Positions 1-8,937 of a stretch of DNA of 64,000 nucleotides are shown one piece after another; the first letter of the stretch is position 1; every line of letters starts with the position of its first letter. Origin of the DNA: Calothrix sp. NIES-4105. Its GTDB lineage: Bacteria; Cyanobacteriota; Cyanobacteriia; Cyanobacteriales; Nostocaceae. Both the position numbers and the translations under genes were made by a program. The notes below the pieces were generated by a model. That model made no database searches, was not told the origin of the DNA, and saw nothing but the letters and a program-made list of their open reading frames with translations. The stretch is from positions 871,470 to 935,469 of the forward strand of contig NZ_AP018290.1 in NCBI RefSeq assembly GCF_002368415.1. The letters are read 5' to 3'.

Positions 1-417
1 TTTGTTAAAAAACTTGGTGCAGATCGAGCCATTGATTACAAGAACGAAGATTACGCGGAAGTTATTTATCAAGAAACAGATGGGCTAGGTGTTGATTTAG
101 TTTTGGATACGATCGGTGGGCAAACAATCCAACGTAGCCCAGAAATTATTCGCCCATTCGGCAGGCTTGTGAGTATTGTAGACACTGAAACGCCGCAATC
201 ACTCATCGAAGCATGGGGCAAGAATCTGACTATCCATTTTGTTCTCACACCACAGTACCGAGCAAAATTAGATGCTTTGACAAAACTAATCGAGCGTCAT
301 CAGCTTCGCCCAGTGATTGATTCAGTATTGTCTTGGGATCAGGTCGTTCTGGCACATCAACGTTTAGAGCAGGGGGGAGCGCAAGGGAAAATTATGCTGG
401 AATTTGCCAAAAGTTAG
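1..417 (+). CDS. Zinc-type alcohol dehydrogenase / NADPH:quinone oxidoreductase, C-terminal part
   Basis: The frame is open from base 1, so the gene begins before the window and only its last 138 codons are seen. The visible part runs from the Rossmann domain (GADRAIDYKNEDY, then DLVLDTIGGQ) to the family-typical end AHQRLEQGGAQGKIMLEF. Proteins of this medium-chain dehydrogenase family reduce quinones or enones with NADPH in the cytoplasm. The substrate cannot be read from this fragment. It is the first of a co-directional run of redox enzymes and hydrolases, which suggests a role in small-molecule modification or detoxification. The nearest downstream gene is 163 bases away, so co-transcription is possible but not shown. 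Confidence 0.85.
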   Translation, partial: FVKKLGADRAIDYKNEDYAEVIYQETDGLGVDLVLDTIGGQTIQRSPEIIRPFGRLVSIVDTETPQSLIEAWGKNLTIHFVLTPQYRAKLDALTKLIERHQLRPVIDSVLSWDQVVLAHQRLEQGGAQGKIMLEFAKS

Positions 418-580
418 ACTATCCTCACCGATCGCTTTAAATCATCACCTGAAAAATAGCCCAAATAGCACAACTTCAAATATTCGCAAATACCTTGTGG
501 CTACCGCCTTCACCAAGAACTGAAGCAGCCCAACTACAAGGTCAATATTAGAACGCTGAATCACTTTAAGGAGCAATTCT

Positions 581-1309
581 ATGTCAACTTTTGTCTTGGT
601 TCATGGCTCATGGCACGAGGGTTCTGCTTGGAACGAAGTGATCAAACAGCTAGAAGCGAAAGGGCATCAAGCGTTTGCTCCCACGATCGCAGGTCATGGC
701 AAAGGCGTGAATAAGAACGTTAACCATGCTCAATGCACACAATCGATTGTCGATTACATTGTGGGCAAAGACTTAACCGATATTGTCCTACTAGGACACA
801 GTTTTGGCGGGGCGATTATTGCGAAAGTTGCCGAAGCGATTCCCTCGCGCATTCGACGGCTTATCTTCTTCAATGCCTTTGTCCTCAACGATGGTGAGAG
901 CCTCAGAGATAACATCCCACCCGACTCTCAAGCGTTATTCGACAATCTAGCGAGAGAATCGGGCGATCAGACAATCATGATGCCGTTTGAGGTTTGGCGA
1001 GAAGGGTTTCTCAACGATGCTGACCTCGAACTGGCTCGATCGAGTTACGCACAATTATCGCCTGAACCGTATCAACCGTTCATTGAAAAGTTGGAAATGA
1101 AGCAGTTTTACTCGCTGCCCATTCTTAAAAGTTACCTCTACTGTACAGAAGATAATGTCCTCCCTCAAGGCGAACAGTGGGGTTGGCATCCGAGAATGTC
1201 TCACCGCTTGGGGCTATTTCGGCTTGTACAAATGCCCGGTAGTCACGAGGTCATGTTTTCTAACCCGGTTGGTTTAGCCGAAAAGATTATTGTGGCAGGA
1301 CGTGACTAG
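581..1309 (+). CDS. Alpha/beta-fold hydrolase (EstC/salicylate-esterase-like)
   Basis: 242-residue cytoplasmic hydrolase. It starts MSTFVLVHGSWHEGSAW, with the HG oxyanion-hole motif right after strand 1. The nucleophile elbow is GHSFGG (about residue 72-77) and the catalytic His is likely in GSHEVMFSNP near the C-terminus; an acid residue is likely in the CTEDN stretch. Length and the HGSWHxG start match small plant-type esterase/hydroxynitrile-lyase-like hydrolases. The start is supported by AAGGAGCA about 8 bases before ATG. The substrate is unknown; its place among oxidoreductases suggests ester or lactone cleavage in the same metabolic set. Confidence 0.85.
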   Translation: MSTFVLVHGSWHEGSAWNEVIKQLEAKGHQAFAPTIAGHGKGVNKNVNHAQCTQSIVDYIVGKDLTDIVLLGHSFGGAIIAKVAEAIPSRIRRLIFFNAFVLNDGESLRDNIPPDSQALFDNLARESGDQTIMMPFEVWREGFLNDADLELARSSYAQLSPEPYQPFIEKLEMKQFYSLPILKSYLYCTEDNVLPQGEQWGWHPRMSHRLGLFRLVQMPGSHEVMFSNPVGLAEKIIVAGRD

Positions 1310-1750
1310 CACCTACAAATAAACTACTAATATCTGATAACTAGTACCAAAACATTTTGTAGAAGTCGCAGTTTTCCGGTGAGTGCTACTGATTCGACTC
1401 TTTTACAAACACGCTGCCCGTCCCTTGTAGATTTCTTTCTCATTCCTACTTGGATTAACCTTTCGTACTAAAGACCGCCTCAAGGCAAGCCCTACTAGTT
1501 TTAGCGTGCAGGATGATACAAGGTGTACCGCGTAGCAACAATCACTCTGGTTGTTTACTACATTATTAGTATAATAGCATTCCTGGATACAAAGCAGGGA
1601 AATTTGATCGACAAAAACATGCTAATTTTTAGCAAATTTTAATACTTATTAGCAGATTTTTGTAGCTAGTTAGTAGGCAGCAGAATTTGCGCTCGCCAAC
1701 CCACTAATGTCGCCGTCATTCAACAAACAATGACCCTCAAAGGAGAAATC
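1310..1750. other. Intergenic stretch, no gene seen
   Basis: About 440 bases without a convincing coding frame. A TATAAT hexamer at 1570-1575 could be a -10 box for the GMC gene, but no well-spaced -35 is evident, so this is weak. The last 14 bases before the GMC start (RBS AAAGGAGAAATC) recur at 3879-3890 before the FAD oxidase gene. Confidence 0.4.
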
Positions 1751-3307
1751 ATGACAACTACATACCATCACAGTGCTGCTTTTGATTATATTGTGATTGG
1801 CGCCGGTTCAGCAGGCTGCGTTGTTGCCAACCGTCTTACAGAAGACCCTAATACTAAAGTATTGCTGCTCGAAGCGGGTAGTCCTGATACCAAGCCAGAA
1901 CTTCAAGTTCCGAACTTGTGGCCTACTACACTCTTAGGCTCGGAAGTGGACTGGGCATACTTAACTGAAGGGGAACCTTACTTAAATAACCGCAAAATTT
2001 TATCTTCACGCGGTAAAGTCTTGGGCGGCAGCAGTTCGATTAATGGCATGATTTATATACGAGGATCGGAACGTGACTACAATAGCTGGCAAGCGTTAGG
2101 TAATATTGGTTGGAGTTATCAGGATGTCTTGCCTTACTTCAAGAAATCGGAAAACCAGCAGCGGGGAGCATCGTTATTTCACGGGGTTGATGGACCACTT
2201 AGCATCACAGATCCACTCTCTCCTGCAAAAGTGTCGCAACGCTTTGTGGAAGCCGCGATCGAACAAGGCTATGAGCAAAATCCCGACTTTAATGGCGTAC
2301 AGCAGGAAGGTGCAGGACTTTACCAAGTGACCGTGAAAGATGGCAAGCGCCAAAGTACAGCAGTGGCATTTCTGCGTCCAATTTTTGATCGCGCCAACTT
2401 GACCATTCAAACAGGAGCATTGGTGACTCGTTTACTCTTTGAGGGAAAGCGCGCGGTAGGGGTAGTATATGTTCAAAACGGAACGGAGTATCAAGTTAGG
2501 GTCAGCTCCGAAGTGATTTTGAGTGCTGGCGCCTTCGATTCTCCTAAACTGCTCATGCTTTCTGGAATTGGACCAGCTGAACATCTGCGGGCAGTAGGCA
2601 TTCCTGTGGTTGTTGATTTGCCGGGTGTCGGTCAGAATCTTCAAGATCACCCACTTGCCGTTATTGCCTACCAATCTACTACTGACGTGTCCCCTGCGCC
2701 AAGTAGTAATGGGGGAGAGGCTGGGTTATTTCTGCATGTCAACAATAATTTAGATGCGGCGCCTAATTTGCAATTTACAATTGTTCCGATTTTATATGTC
2801 GATCCTGCTTATGCACGTGAAGGTCCGGCATTCACCCTTCCCTTTTACATCACCCGTCCCGAAAGTCGTGGTAGTGTAAGACTACGTTCCTCCTCCCCCT
2901 TTGACCCACCGTTGATTCGGGTCAACTATCTTCAGAAAGAATCTGACATGCAACTGATGGTTGAAGGACTTAAAATTTTGCGTCAAATTGTGTACTCCGA
3001 TGCGTTTAATGAGTTGCGGGGCGAGGAAATTGCTCCAGGGAGTTCCGTGCATAGCGACAAAGCAATCGAAGATTATATTCGGCAAACGTGCGGTACGGCA
3101 TGGCATCCTGTTGGGACGTGCAAAATGGGTATTGATCAAATGGCGGTTGTCGATCCTCAACTCAAGGTACGGGGGATTGAAGGGTTACGAGTTGTTGATG
3201 CATCGATTATGCCAACTATGATCACAGGAAACACAAATGCATCGGCAATTATGATTGGAGAAAAGGCTGCCGATTTGATAAAAGTTGGAACAAAATTGCC
3301 TCAATGA
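1751..3307 (+). CDS. GMC family FAD-dependent oxidoreductase (choline/alcohol dehydrogenase type)
   Basis: About 518 residues. The FAD Rossmann motif GAGSAGCVVANRL lies near the N-terminus, followed by the family signature GKVLGGSSSINGMIYIRG (about residue 90) and the second signature GAFDSPKLLMLSGIGP (about residue 260). The catalytic His is in CGTAWHPVGTCKMG and the C-terminal motif is VVDASIMPTMITGNTNA. GMC enzymes oxidise primary alcohols or related groups and pass electrons to O2 or a carrier. I place the start at 1751 because AAAGGAG sits 5 bases upstream; an in-frame ATG at 1730 would add 7 residues that read through the RBS. Its first 12 codons are nearly identical to those of the FAD oxidase at 3891. 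Confidence 0.92.
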   Translation: MTTTYHHSAAFDYIVIGAGSAGCVVANRLTEDPNTKVLLLEAGSPDTKPELQVPNLWPTTLLGSEVDWAYLTEGEPYLNNRKILSSRGKVLGGSSSINGMIYIRGSERDYNSWQALGNIGWSYQDVLPYFKKSENQQRGASLFHGVDGPLSITDPLSPAKVSQRFVEAAIEQGYEQNPDFNGVQQEGAGLYQVTVKDGKRQSTAVAFLRPIFDRANLTIQTGALVTRLLFEGKRAVGVVYVQNGTEYQVRVSSEVILSAGAFDSPKLLMLSGIGPAEHLRAVGIPVVVDLPGVGQNLQDHPLAVIAYQSTTDVSPAPSSNGGEAGLFLHVNNNLDAAPNLQFTIVPILYVDPAYAREGPAFTLPFYITRPESRGSVRLRSSSPFDPPLIRVNYLQKESDMQLMVEGLKILRQIVYSDAFNELRGEEIAPGSSVHSDKAIEDYIRQTCGTAWHPVGTCKMGIDQMAVVDPQLKVRGIEGLRVVDASIMPTMITGNTNASAIMIGEKAADLIKVGTKLPQ

Positions 3308-3341
3308 TGGTAAAGAACATTCACAATTACAGGAGATTCAA

Positions 3342-3815
3342 ATGACAATTTCAACTCAAACATCTTCAACTCTAGGCTCAAATCCTCTGAGTTCGATGCA
3401 AATCGATCATGTTTGCTTGAATGTACCGAACTATGAGGAAACGCTTCAGTGGTATCAAGAAAAGCTAGATGCGACGATCAAGCGAGAATGGACAGTTGAT
3501 GTCTTCCCCGACCTGAAACTGGCTTATTTGCAAGTCTATGGATTTCGGATCGAAATTATCGGCAGCACTCAGTCACGCTCTGGGATGCCCAAAGCTAAAG
3601 ACCTTGGTGAAGGAGTACGCACGAGCGGCATTGGACATTTTTCTTTGCGTGTTGATGACGTGGATGCGTTACTGGCTGAATTGAATCGACGCGGTGTGCC
3701 AACCTTTGTTGAATTGGGCAGCTACCCTGATGCTGGAGTTCGGCTCTGTTTTGTGAAGGACAATAACGGCAATCTCATTGAATTTGTCACTCCTTTGAAA
3801 GATTCTGCACAGTAA
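3342..3815 (+). CDS. VOC (glyoxalase/bleomycin-resistance/dioxygenase fold) protein
   Basis: 157 residues, one full VOC unit of two beta-alpha-beta-beta-beta repeats. Candidate metal ligands appear in order: IDHVCLNV (His), FRIEIIG (Glu), GIGHFSLRVDD (His) and NLIEFVTPL (Glu). This is the HEHE-type set of glyoxalase I-like and extradiol-dioxygenase-like proteins. An upstream in-frame extension exists, but CAGGAGATTCAA immediately before ATG 3342 supports this start. It lies 34 bases after the GMC gene and 19 bases before the next small frame, so it is probably in the same operon. The substrate is unknown. Confidence 0.87.
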   Translation: MTISTQTSSTLGSNPLSSMQIDHVCLNVPNYEETLQWYQEKLDATIKREWTVDVFPDLKLAYLQVYGFRIEIIGSTQSRSGMPKAKDLGEGVRTSGIGHFSLRVDDVDALLAELNRRGVPTFVELGSYPDAGVRLCFVKDNNGNLIEFVTPLKDSAQ

Positions 3816-3834
3816 TTCCTGGAGGAAATCCATC

Positions 3835-3894
3835 ATGGCTCACGAGTCTACAAAACTTGCGATCGCCAATACCACTGAAAAGGAGAAATCATGA
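3835..3894 (+). CDS. Possible 19-residue leader peptide coupled to the FAD oxidase gene
   Basis: A short frame encoding MAHESTKLAIANTTEKEKS has a good RBS (GGAGGAAATCC) and ends TGA inside ATGA, overlapping the next gene's ATG. This layout would allow translational coupling. It contains a HIP1 octamer (GCGATCGC) as codons. It may be a real leader, or the stump of a former gene left after rearrangement. There is no homology I can name. Confidence 0.35.
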   Translation: MAHESTKLAIANTTEKEKS

Positions 3895-5267
3895 CAACTA
3901 CATACCGTCACAGTGCTGCTTTCAACGATCTCGCAGCACTGCTCACAGGACAGCTTGTTCTGCCTGAAGACGCTAACTATGAAGAGGTGCGCCAACTCTG
4001 GAATGGCAAGGTGAAGACACAACCTGCCGCAATCGCTCGCTGTCTCACTGTACAAGATGTGATTCATACGGTTCGCTGGACACGATCGCATAATCTACCT
4101 CTCTCGGTTCGAGGTGCTGGACATGAGATTTTCGGACGATCGCTCCTGGAGAATGGCGTGGTGATTGATCTTTCTCAGATGAAAACTGTTACCGTTGATC
4201 CAAACAAGCGCACAGCTCAAATTCAAGCTGGAGCAACGGCTGGCGACCTGATCGAGGCAGCACAGGAATACGGGTTAGCAACCGTCACAGGAACAATCTC
4301 TAGCGTGGGTATGACCGGACTGACTCTGGGGGGCGGCTATGGTTCTCTCAACGGTGCTTATGGACTGGCTGCTGATAATTTGCTGTCGGCACAAGTGGTC
4401 ACTGCTGATGGGCAGCTTATCACCGCAAATGCCGAGGAACATCCCGACCTACTCTGGGGACTGCGCGGCGGCGGTGGCAACTTTGGCATCGTTGTTTCCC
4501 TAGAGTTTCGCCTGCATCCGCTTACAACCGTGTTATCGGGTTTATTGCTCTATCCTTTGGATCAAGCCAGAACTGTATTACACCGTCTTAACGAGTTCAT
4601 CGCCACGGCTCCTGATGAATTGACAGTTCGGTCTGGATTCCTTCAGATCCCCGATGGTCTGACGGTGCTGTTTCTCTCACCAACTTATTGTGGTGCGATC
4701 GAAATGGGTGAGCAGGCTATTGCACCGCTGCGGACTTTTGGTACAGTGCTGGTCGATCAGATGCAACCTGTTTCTTACAACGAGTTAATTCATAGTAGCG
4801 ATGCGTTCACTCCAAAGGGTCGTCACTATTACCTTCAAACTCAGTCGCTTAAGGAACTTCAGACGGAGACGATCGAGGCACTGATTGAACAGGGACTGCC
4901 ATTGCCTTCTCCATTTTCAGCGATTAACCTCCATCACTTTCATGGAGCCGCAAGTCGGGTCGGTGTGTCCGAGACTGCTTTTGCGCTGCGTCAGGATCAT
5001 CTGATGGTTGAGCTAATTGCAGCTTGGGAGCCACAGGACGACGAGCAGCGGTGTATCCAATGGGCACAGAACCTTTCACGCTCCCTTGCACCCTATGCTT
5101 TCAAAGGGGGATACATCAATCTCCTAGATGAGCAAGAACAGGAGCGCGTTCGGCTTGCCTTCGGGTCGAACTATGAGCGATTGCTCGATCTTAAGCAGAA
5201 ATACGATCCAGATGATGTGTTTCGATCAACGATTGGACATCTCGCACCCAATTCGCTCACACGGTAA
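3891..5267 (+). CDS. FAD-binding oxidoreductase, berberine-bridge-enzyme-like (PCMH fold)
   Basis: 458 residues. The N-terminal PCMH-type FAD domain carries VRGAGHEIFG (about residue 75), where the His of the BBE family binds FAD covalently. It continues with GTISSVGMTGLTLGGGYG, which lacks the Cys that gives the second covalent bond in plant and fungal members, so a mono-covalent flavin is likely. The C-terminal BBE signature is NYERLLDLKQKYDPDDVFRS. Family members oxidise sugars, aromatic alcohols or alkaloid-type substrates with O2. The start has AAAGGAG 5 bases upstream and overlaps a 19-codon frame. A decayed copy of its last codons lies at 14730. Confidence 0.9.
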   Translation: MTTTYRHSAAFNDLAALLTGQLVLPEDANYEEVRQLWNGKVKTQPAAIARCLTVQDVIHTVRWTRSHNLPLSVRGAGHEIFGRSLLENGVVIDLSQMKTVTVDPNKRTAQIQAGATAGDLIEAAQEYGLATVTGTISSVGMTGLTLGGGYGSLNGAYGLAADNLLSAQVVTADGQLITANAEEHPDLLWGLRGGGGNFGIVVSLEFRLHPLTTVLSGLLLYPLDQARTVLHRLNEFIATAPDELTVRSGFLQIPDGLTVLFLSPTYCGAIEMGEQAIAPLRTFGTVLVDQMQPVSYNELIHSSDAFTPKGRHYYLQTQSLKELQTETIEALIEQGLPLPSPFSAINLHHFHGAASRVGVSETAFALRQDHLMVELIAAWEPQDDEQRCIQWAQNLSRSLAPYAFKGGYINLLDEQEQERVRLAFGSNYERLLDLKQKYDPDDVFRSTIGHLAPNSLTR

Positions 5268-5452
5268 GACTCGACGTTGGGCGCCTTTCCACAAGTAAAA
5301 TTACCTTAAAAGCGGCGTTTACCACACTAATGACGATAATTTTAGGTAATAAAGACAATAAAATTCTATCACAGTCGCATGATACTTACAAGTGTGATGC
5401 TCACCAAGGTTCTAATCGTTTTTCTCGTGGCGAATATTATTACGAAAGCTTT

Positions 5453-6607
5453 ATGAACATTGCAATTATTGGAGGTGGGATTGGTGGTTTGGCTACCGCG
5501 AATGCACTATTAAAGAAGGGATTTAATGTGCAAGTCTATGAGCGAGCAAAAGTTTTGCGACCGATTGGTGCAGGTTTAAGCTTAACTCCAAACGGTTTGA
5601 ATAGCCTCAATGTAGTTCAACCGGGGATAGCTGAGTTATTAATAAAAGCAGGCAGCCCAATCGAGACTATGACCTTGAAACGCAGCACTGGAGAGACAAT
5701 CGCGTCAAAGCCAATGGAAATAATGCAGAAATATGGACAGCCCATGTTAAGCATTCAGTGGTCAAGGCTGCAAGCTATTCTTGTATCGGTACTGCCGCAC
5801 GAAATCATTCATCTCCAGCATCGCTGTGTTGGCTTTGAGCAGCAGGACAACTGTGTTAAAGCCTATTTTGCCGATGGAAAAACAGTCCAGGTAGACTTGC
5901 TGATTGGTGCAGATGGGATCAATTCTGTCGTTAGGCAGGGTTTAATAGGAGATAAGTTTCCTCGCTATGCAGGGCGAATGTCTTGGCGTGGTGTCACCCA
6001 ATATTTTCACAAGCAATTGTCTCCCAACGCAACAACTTTAATAACAGCACCCGATGGTAAAAATTTCATGCTGATGGATGTAGGTGAGGGGTTTACCTTT
6101 TGGGGTGCAGGTGCATTATCGGCGGACGATTATGTTTATGAACGGACAACCGATGCTAAGACGCGCGTTCTAGAGACATTTGCAGAGTGGGCAGAGCCTG
6201 TAGAAGCAATAATCGCAGCCACACCCGAAGCAGACATTGTAGAGCGCCCTATTTGCGACCGACCGCCTTTAAAATATTGGAGTCAAGGCAGAGTGACACT
6301 CTTGGGAGATGCGGCTCATCCTGTTGTACCCTCTCTAGGACAAGGCACAAATATGGCGTTTGAAGATGCTTACGAATTGGCGGAGTGTCTTTTTGTCGCA
6401 CCAAATATAGAGGCAGCACTTAACGCTTACGAAAACAGCCGCATTCCTCGTACAGCAGTTATTTACGATTGCAGTGCTACTCAGGGTTATAGGGCTTATC
6501 AACCTGATAGTGAAACCACATTCACTAAAATGATGAAACCATCTCAAATGAGTCAAAATGACTTTGAAGCATGGCTCTATAGCTATAACCAATACCAATC
6601 ATCATAA
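5453..6607 (+). CDS. FAD-dependent aromatic-ring monooxygenase (group A flavoprotein hydroxylase)
   Basis: About 384 residues. It starts MNIAIIGGGIGGLATANALL (GxGxxG dinucleotide motif). The DG motif is LIGADGINSVVR (about residue 150), and the GD motif LLGDAAHPVVPSLGQGTNMA (about residue 285) binds ribose and pyrophosphate of FAD. This set defines NAD(P)H-dependent single-component hydroxylases such as 3-hydroxybenzoate 6-hydroxylase and the HpxO urate hydroxylase type. The frame is open to 5330, but the extra 41 codons show no family similarity and ATG 5453 fits the family N-terminus. The true substrate is not evident. It closes the first run of oxidoreductase genes. Confidence 0.9.
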   Translation: MNIAIIGGGIGGLATANALLKKGFNVQVYERAKVLRPIGAGLSLTPNGLNSLNVVQPGIAELLIKAGSPIETMTLKRSTGETIASKPMEIMQKYGQPMLSIQWSRLQAILVSVLPHEIIHLQHRCVGFEQQDNCVKAYFADGKTVQVDLLIGADGINSVVRQGLIGDKFPRYAGRMSWRGVTQYFHKQLSPNATTLITAPDGKNFMLMDVGEGFTFWGAGALSADDYVYERTTDAKTRVLETFAEWAEPVEAIIAATPEADIVERPICDRPPLKYWSQGRVTLLGDAAHPVVPSLGQGTNMAFEDAYELAECLFVAPNIEAALNAYENSRIPRTAVIYDCSATQGYRAYQPDSETTFTKMMKPSQMSQNDFEAWLYSYNQYQSS

Positions 6608-7060
6608 AGCCTGATTTGCTTAAATCTAAAGTTGGATATATATATTTTGTCATGGTAGGCGCATCCGAGCTATTAAACTATTGCTACTCGGTAATCCTAC
6701 CTTTTTTTGAACATTTTTAATAAAGTATGGTCACTTCCGTCATATACGCTGCAACTACCGCATTTCTGAGTTTATAATTTTTGATTCAAGGCGCCCGTGC
6801 GCTCGGCATGGCTACGCTATGCCCTCGCTTTTTAAAGTATTTTTTAGTAATTTTATATTAGTTTGTATATTCATGTAATTAAGCCTTTTGTATTTTATAG
6901 TTATATAGTAAAATCATTTTATGTTTGAGCTTCATTCAGTATTAATACTGTTTATAGCGTATTAAATCAAATTTTGTACTGAAAATAATTTTTTGCATGT
7001 ACCAACTCTTGGGCTAATTTAACAAAATCGCATTGCTCCCGTTTTCAACCTATAACATCA
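6608..7060. other. Intergenic stretch, A+T-rich
   Basis: About 450 A+T-rich bases with no coding frame that I trust. It includes a short G+C-rich patch at about 6790-6830 (CGCTCGGCATGGCTACGCTA) of the kind that recurs between genes in filamentous cyanobacteria. The conserved promoter-like element follows at 7061. Confidence 0.4.
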
Positions 7061-7122
7061 TAAGAATTTGACAAATTGTTGTAAGAATCTGAAAGAAGTT
7101 GAGCATTGGAATTTAGTACACT
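7061..7122 (+). promoter_or_regulatory. Conserved promoter-like element, copy 1 (upstream of SDR gene)
   Basis: Two direct half-sites, TAAGAATTTG at 7061 and TAAGAATCTG at 7082, are exactly 21 bp apart. They are followed by TTGGAATTTAG and a -10-like TACACT at 7117-7122. No -35 hexamer stands 16-18 bp before the -10, as expected for an activator-dependent promoter. An AGGAGAATCC tract follows at 7139. The same arrangement recurs at 12701, 13196, 14134 and 16466; the 14134 copy is nearly identical over about 75 bases. Confidence 0.6.
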
Positions 7123-7250
7123 TTCGGTATAAAGAATCAGGAGAATCCCATACAAACTTTCTCACATGTAGCGCAAATTTTCAGGTAAGACGGTTTTGTA
7201 TGTGATCTGTAATCAAATTTTTCATCCCTAAACTCAACCAGGAAAACACT

Positions 7251-8003
7251 ATGTCACAAAAACTCTCAGGAAAAGTTGCGCTTGTCACCGGAGGCACCAG
7301 TGGCATCGGTCTTGCTACTGCCAAGCGATTTGTCGCTGAAGGTGCTTATGTCTTTATCACGGGTCGTCGTCAGACTGAACTTGATGCTGCTGTAAACGAA
7401 ATTGGTAAGAATGTTATAGGCATTCAGAGCGATGTCTCAAATTTGGCAGACCTTGATCGGCTTTACGCCACGATCGAGCAAAAGCAAGGTCACTTGGATG
7501 TGGTCTTTGCTAATGCTGGCGTTGGACAACCCATCCCGCTCGGATCGATCACCGAAGAACACTTTGACAAAACCTTCAACATTAATGTCAAAGGTCTACT
7601 GTTCACTGTGCAGAAGGCACTGCCACTGATGCCAGAGGGTGCTGCCATCATCCTGAATGCCTCAACTAATTCCATCAAGGCTAATCCAGCCTTCAGCGTG
7701 TATGGCGCCACCAAAGCTGCCGTGCGATCGTTTGCCCGCACCTGGACACTCGACCTCAAAGAACGCAAAATCCGGGTGAATACTATTAGTCCTGGCGTGA
7801 CTCCGACTCCTGGTTACGATCAGTTTGGATTCAATGAAGAGCAGGCGAAAGAATTTGTGGAGAGCCAAGCTAAAAATATTCCATTGGGACGAGTCGGCAC
7901 GCCCGACGAGATCGCCAAAGCTGTTGTGTTTCTCGCTTCCGATGACAGCAGCTTTGTCAACGGCATCGAGCTGTTTGTGGATGGTGGCATGGCACAAATC
8001 TAA
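7251..8003 (+). CDS. Short-chain dehydrogenase/reductase (SDR), classical type
   Basis: 250 residues, the typical length. The cofactor motif [15 protein letters not shown] is at residues 14-28. NNAG is represented by FANAGVG (about residue 85). The catalytic Ser is in LNASTNS, and Tyr/Lys are in [11 protein letters not shown] (YxxxK, about residue 150). The C-terminal signature [16 protein letters not shown] is complete. It reduces or oxidises a hydroxyl/keto group with NAD(P)H in the cytoplasm. RBS CCAGGAAAACACT precedes ATG. It lies behind the conserved promoter-like element at 7061 and 62 bases before the next hydrolase, so the two are probably co-transcribed. Confidence 0.93.
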   Translation: MSQKLSGKVALVTGGTSGIGLATAKRFVAEGAYVFITGRRQTELDAAVNEIGKNVIGIQSDVSNLADLDRLYATIEQKQGHLDVVFANAGVGQPIPLGSITEEHFDKTFNINVKGLLFTVQKALPLMPEGAAIILNASTNSIKANPAFSVYGATKAAVRSFARTWTLDLKERKIRVNTISPGVTPTPGYDQFGFNEEQAKEFVESQAKNIPLGRVGTPDEIAKAVVFLASDDSSFVNGIELFVDGGMAQI

Positions 8004-8065
8004 ATGGGTGCTGTGTCCTCTTCGGTCAGCTAACGATTTAAATTCAGCATTCATAGGAGATTGCA

Positions 8066-8899
8066 ATGCCTTACGTTACTGTTGGTAAAGAAAATTCTGC
8101 AACCATTGATCTCTACTACGAAGATATTGGGACAGGTCAACCAATTGTTCTCATTCATGGATTTCCCCTCGACGGTCATTCCTGGGAAAAGCAGGTCTTA
8201 GTGCTGCTAAATGCAGGGTATCGAGTCATTAACTACGATCGCCGAGGATTTGGGAATTCTAGCCAACCCTCGTTTGGCTATGACTACGATACCTTTGCAG
8301 CAGATTTGAACGTGCTGATGACCCAGCTTGACTTGCAGGATGCTGTGTTGGTTGGCTTCTCAATGGGAACAGGCGAAGTTACCCGCTATCTTAGCAAATA
8401 TGGCTCAGAGCGGGTGCAGAAAGCCGTACTGATGGCTCCAGTGCCGCCCTTCCTACTGAAGACTGAGGATAATCCTGAAGGCGTTGATCAAAGCGTTTTC
8501 GATGGCATTATGAAAGCGATTGTTGAAGACCGTCCAGCTTACTTTTCTGAATTTTTCAAAGCGTTCTTCAATGTGGATGTGTTGCTGGGTAAGCGGATTA
8601 GCAATGAAGCAATTCAGGCAAGTTGGAATGTGGCTGTAGGGGCTTCTGCGAAAGCGACTTTAGATTGTGTACCGTCCTGGCTCACCGATTTCCGCGATGA
8701 TCTGCCCCGCATTAATGTACCAATCCTGATCATTCATGGCGATGCCGATAACATTTTGCCACTTGAGTCCACCGCAGCAAGACTCCCGAAGCTAATTAAA
8801 AACAGTCAACTTGTTGTCATTCCTGGCGGACCGCACGCCATTAACTGGACTCACGCTGATCAGGTCAATCCCTTGTTATTGGACTTTCTTCAGGGGTGA
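8066..8899 (+). CDS. Alpha/beta hydrolase, non-haem chloroperoxidase/arylesterase-like
   Basis: 277 residues. Oxyanion region IVLIHGFPLDGHSWE, then YDRRGFGNSSQP, nucleophile elbow VGFSMGTGEV (about residue 98), acid in IIHGDADNILP and His in GGPHAINWTHADQV near the end. This order and the YDRRGFG motif match the cofactor-free chloroperoxidase/arylesterase family, whose members hydrolyse esters and can show perhydrolase activity. RBS AGGAGATTGCA precedes ATG. It follows the SDR gene closely and precedes a secreted hydrolase. Confidence 0.9.
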   Translation: MPYVTVGKENSATIDLYYEDIGTGQPIVLIHGFPLDGHSWEKQVLVLLNAGYRVINYDRRGFGNSSQPSFGYDYDTFAADLNVLMTQLDLQDAVLVGFSMGTGEVTRYLSKYGSERVQKAVLMAPVPPFLLKTEDNPEGVDQSVFDGIMKAIVEDRPAYFSEFFKAFFNVDVLLGKRISNEAIQASWNVAVGASAKATLDCVPSWLTDFRDDLPRINVPILIIHGDADNILPLESTAARLPKLIKNSQLVVIPGGPHAINWTHADQVNPLLLDFLQG

Positions 8900-8937
8900 T
8901 TATCTATCGAGTCCTTTATCGCTAAAAGGGTTCTAAT

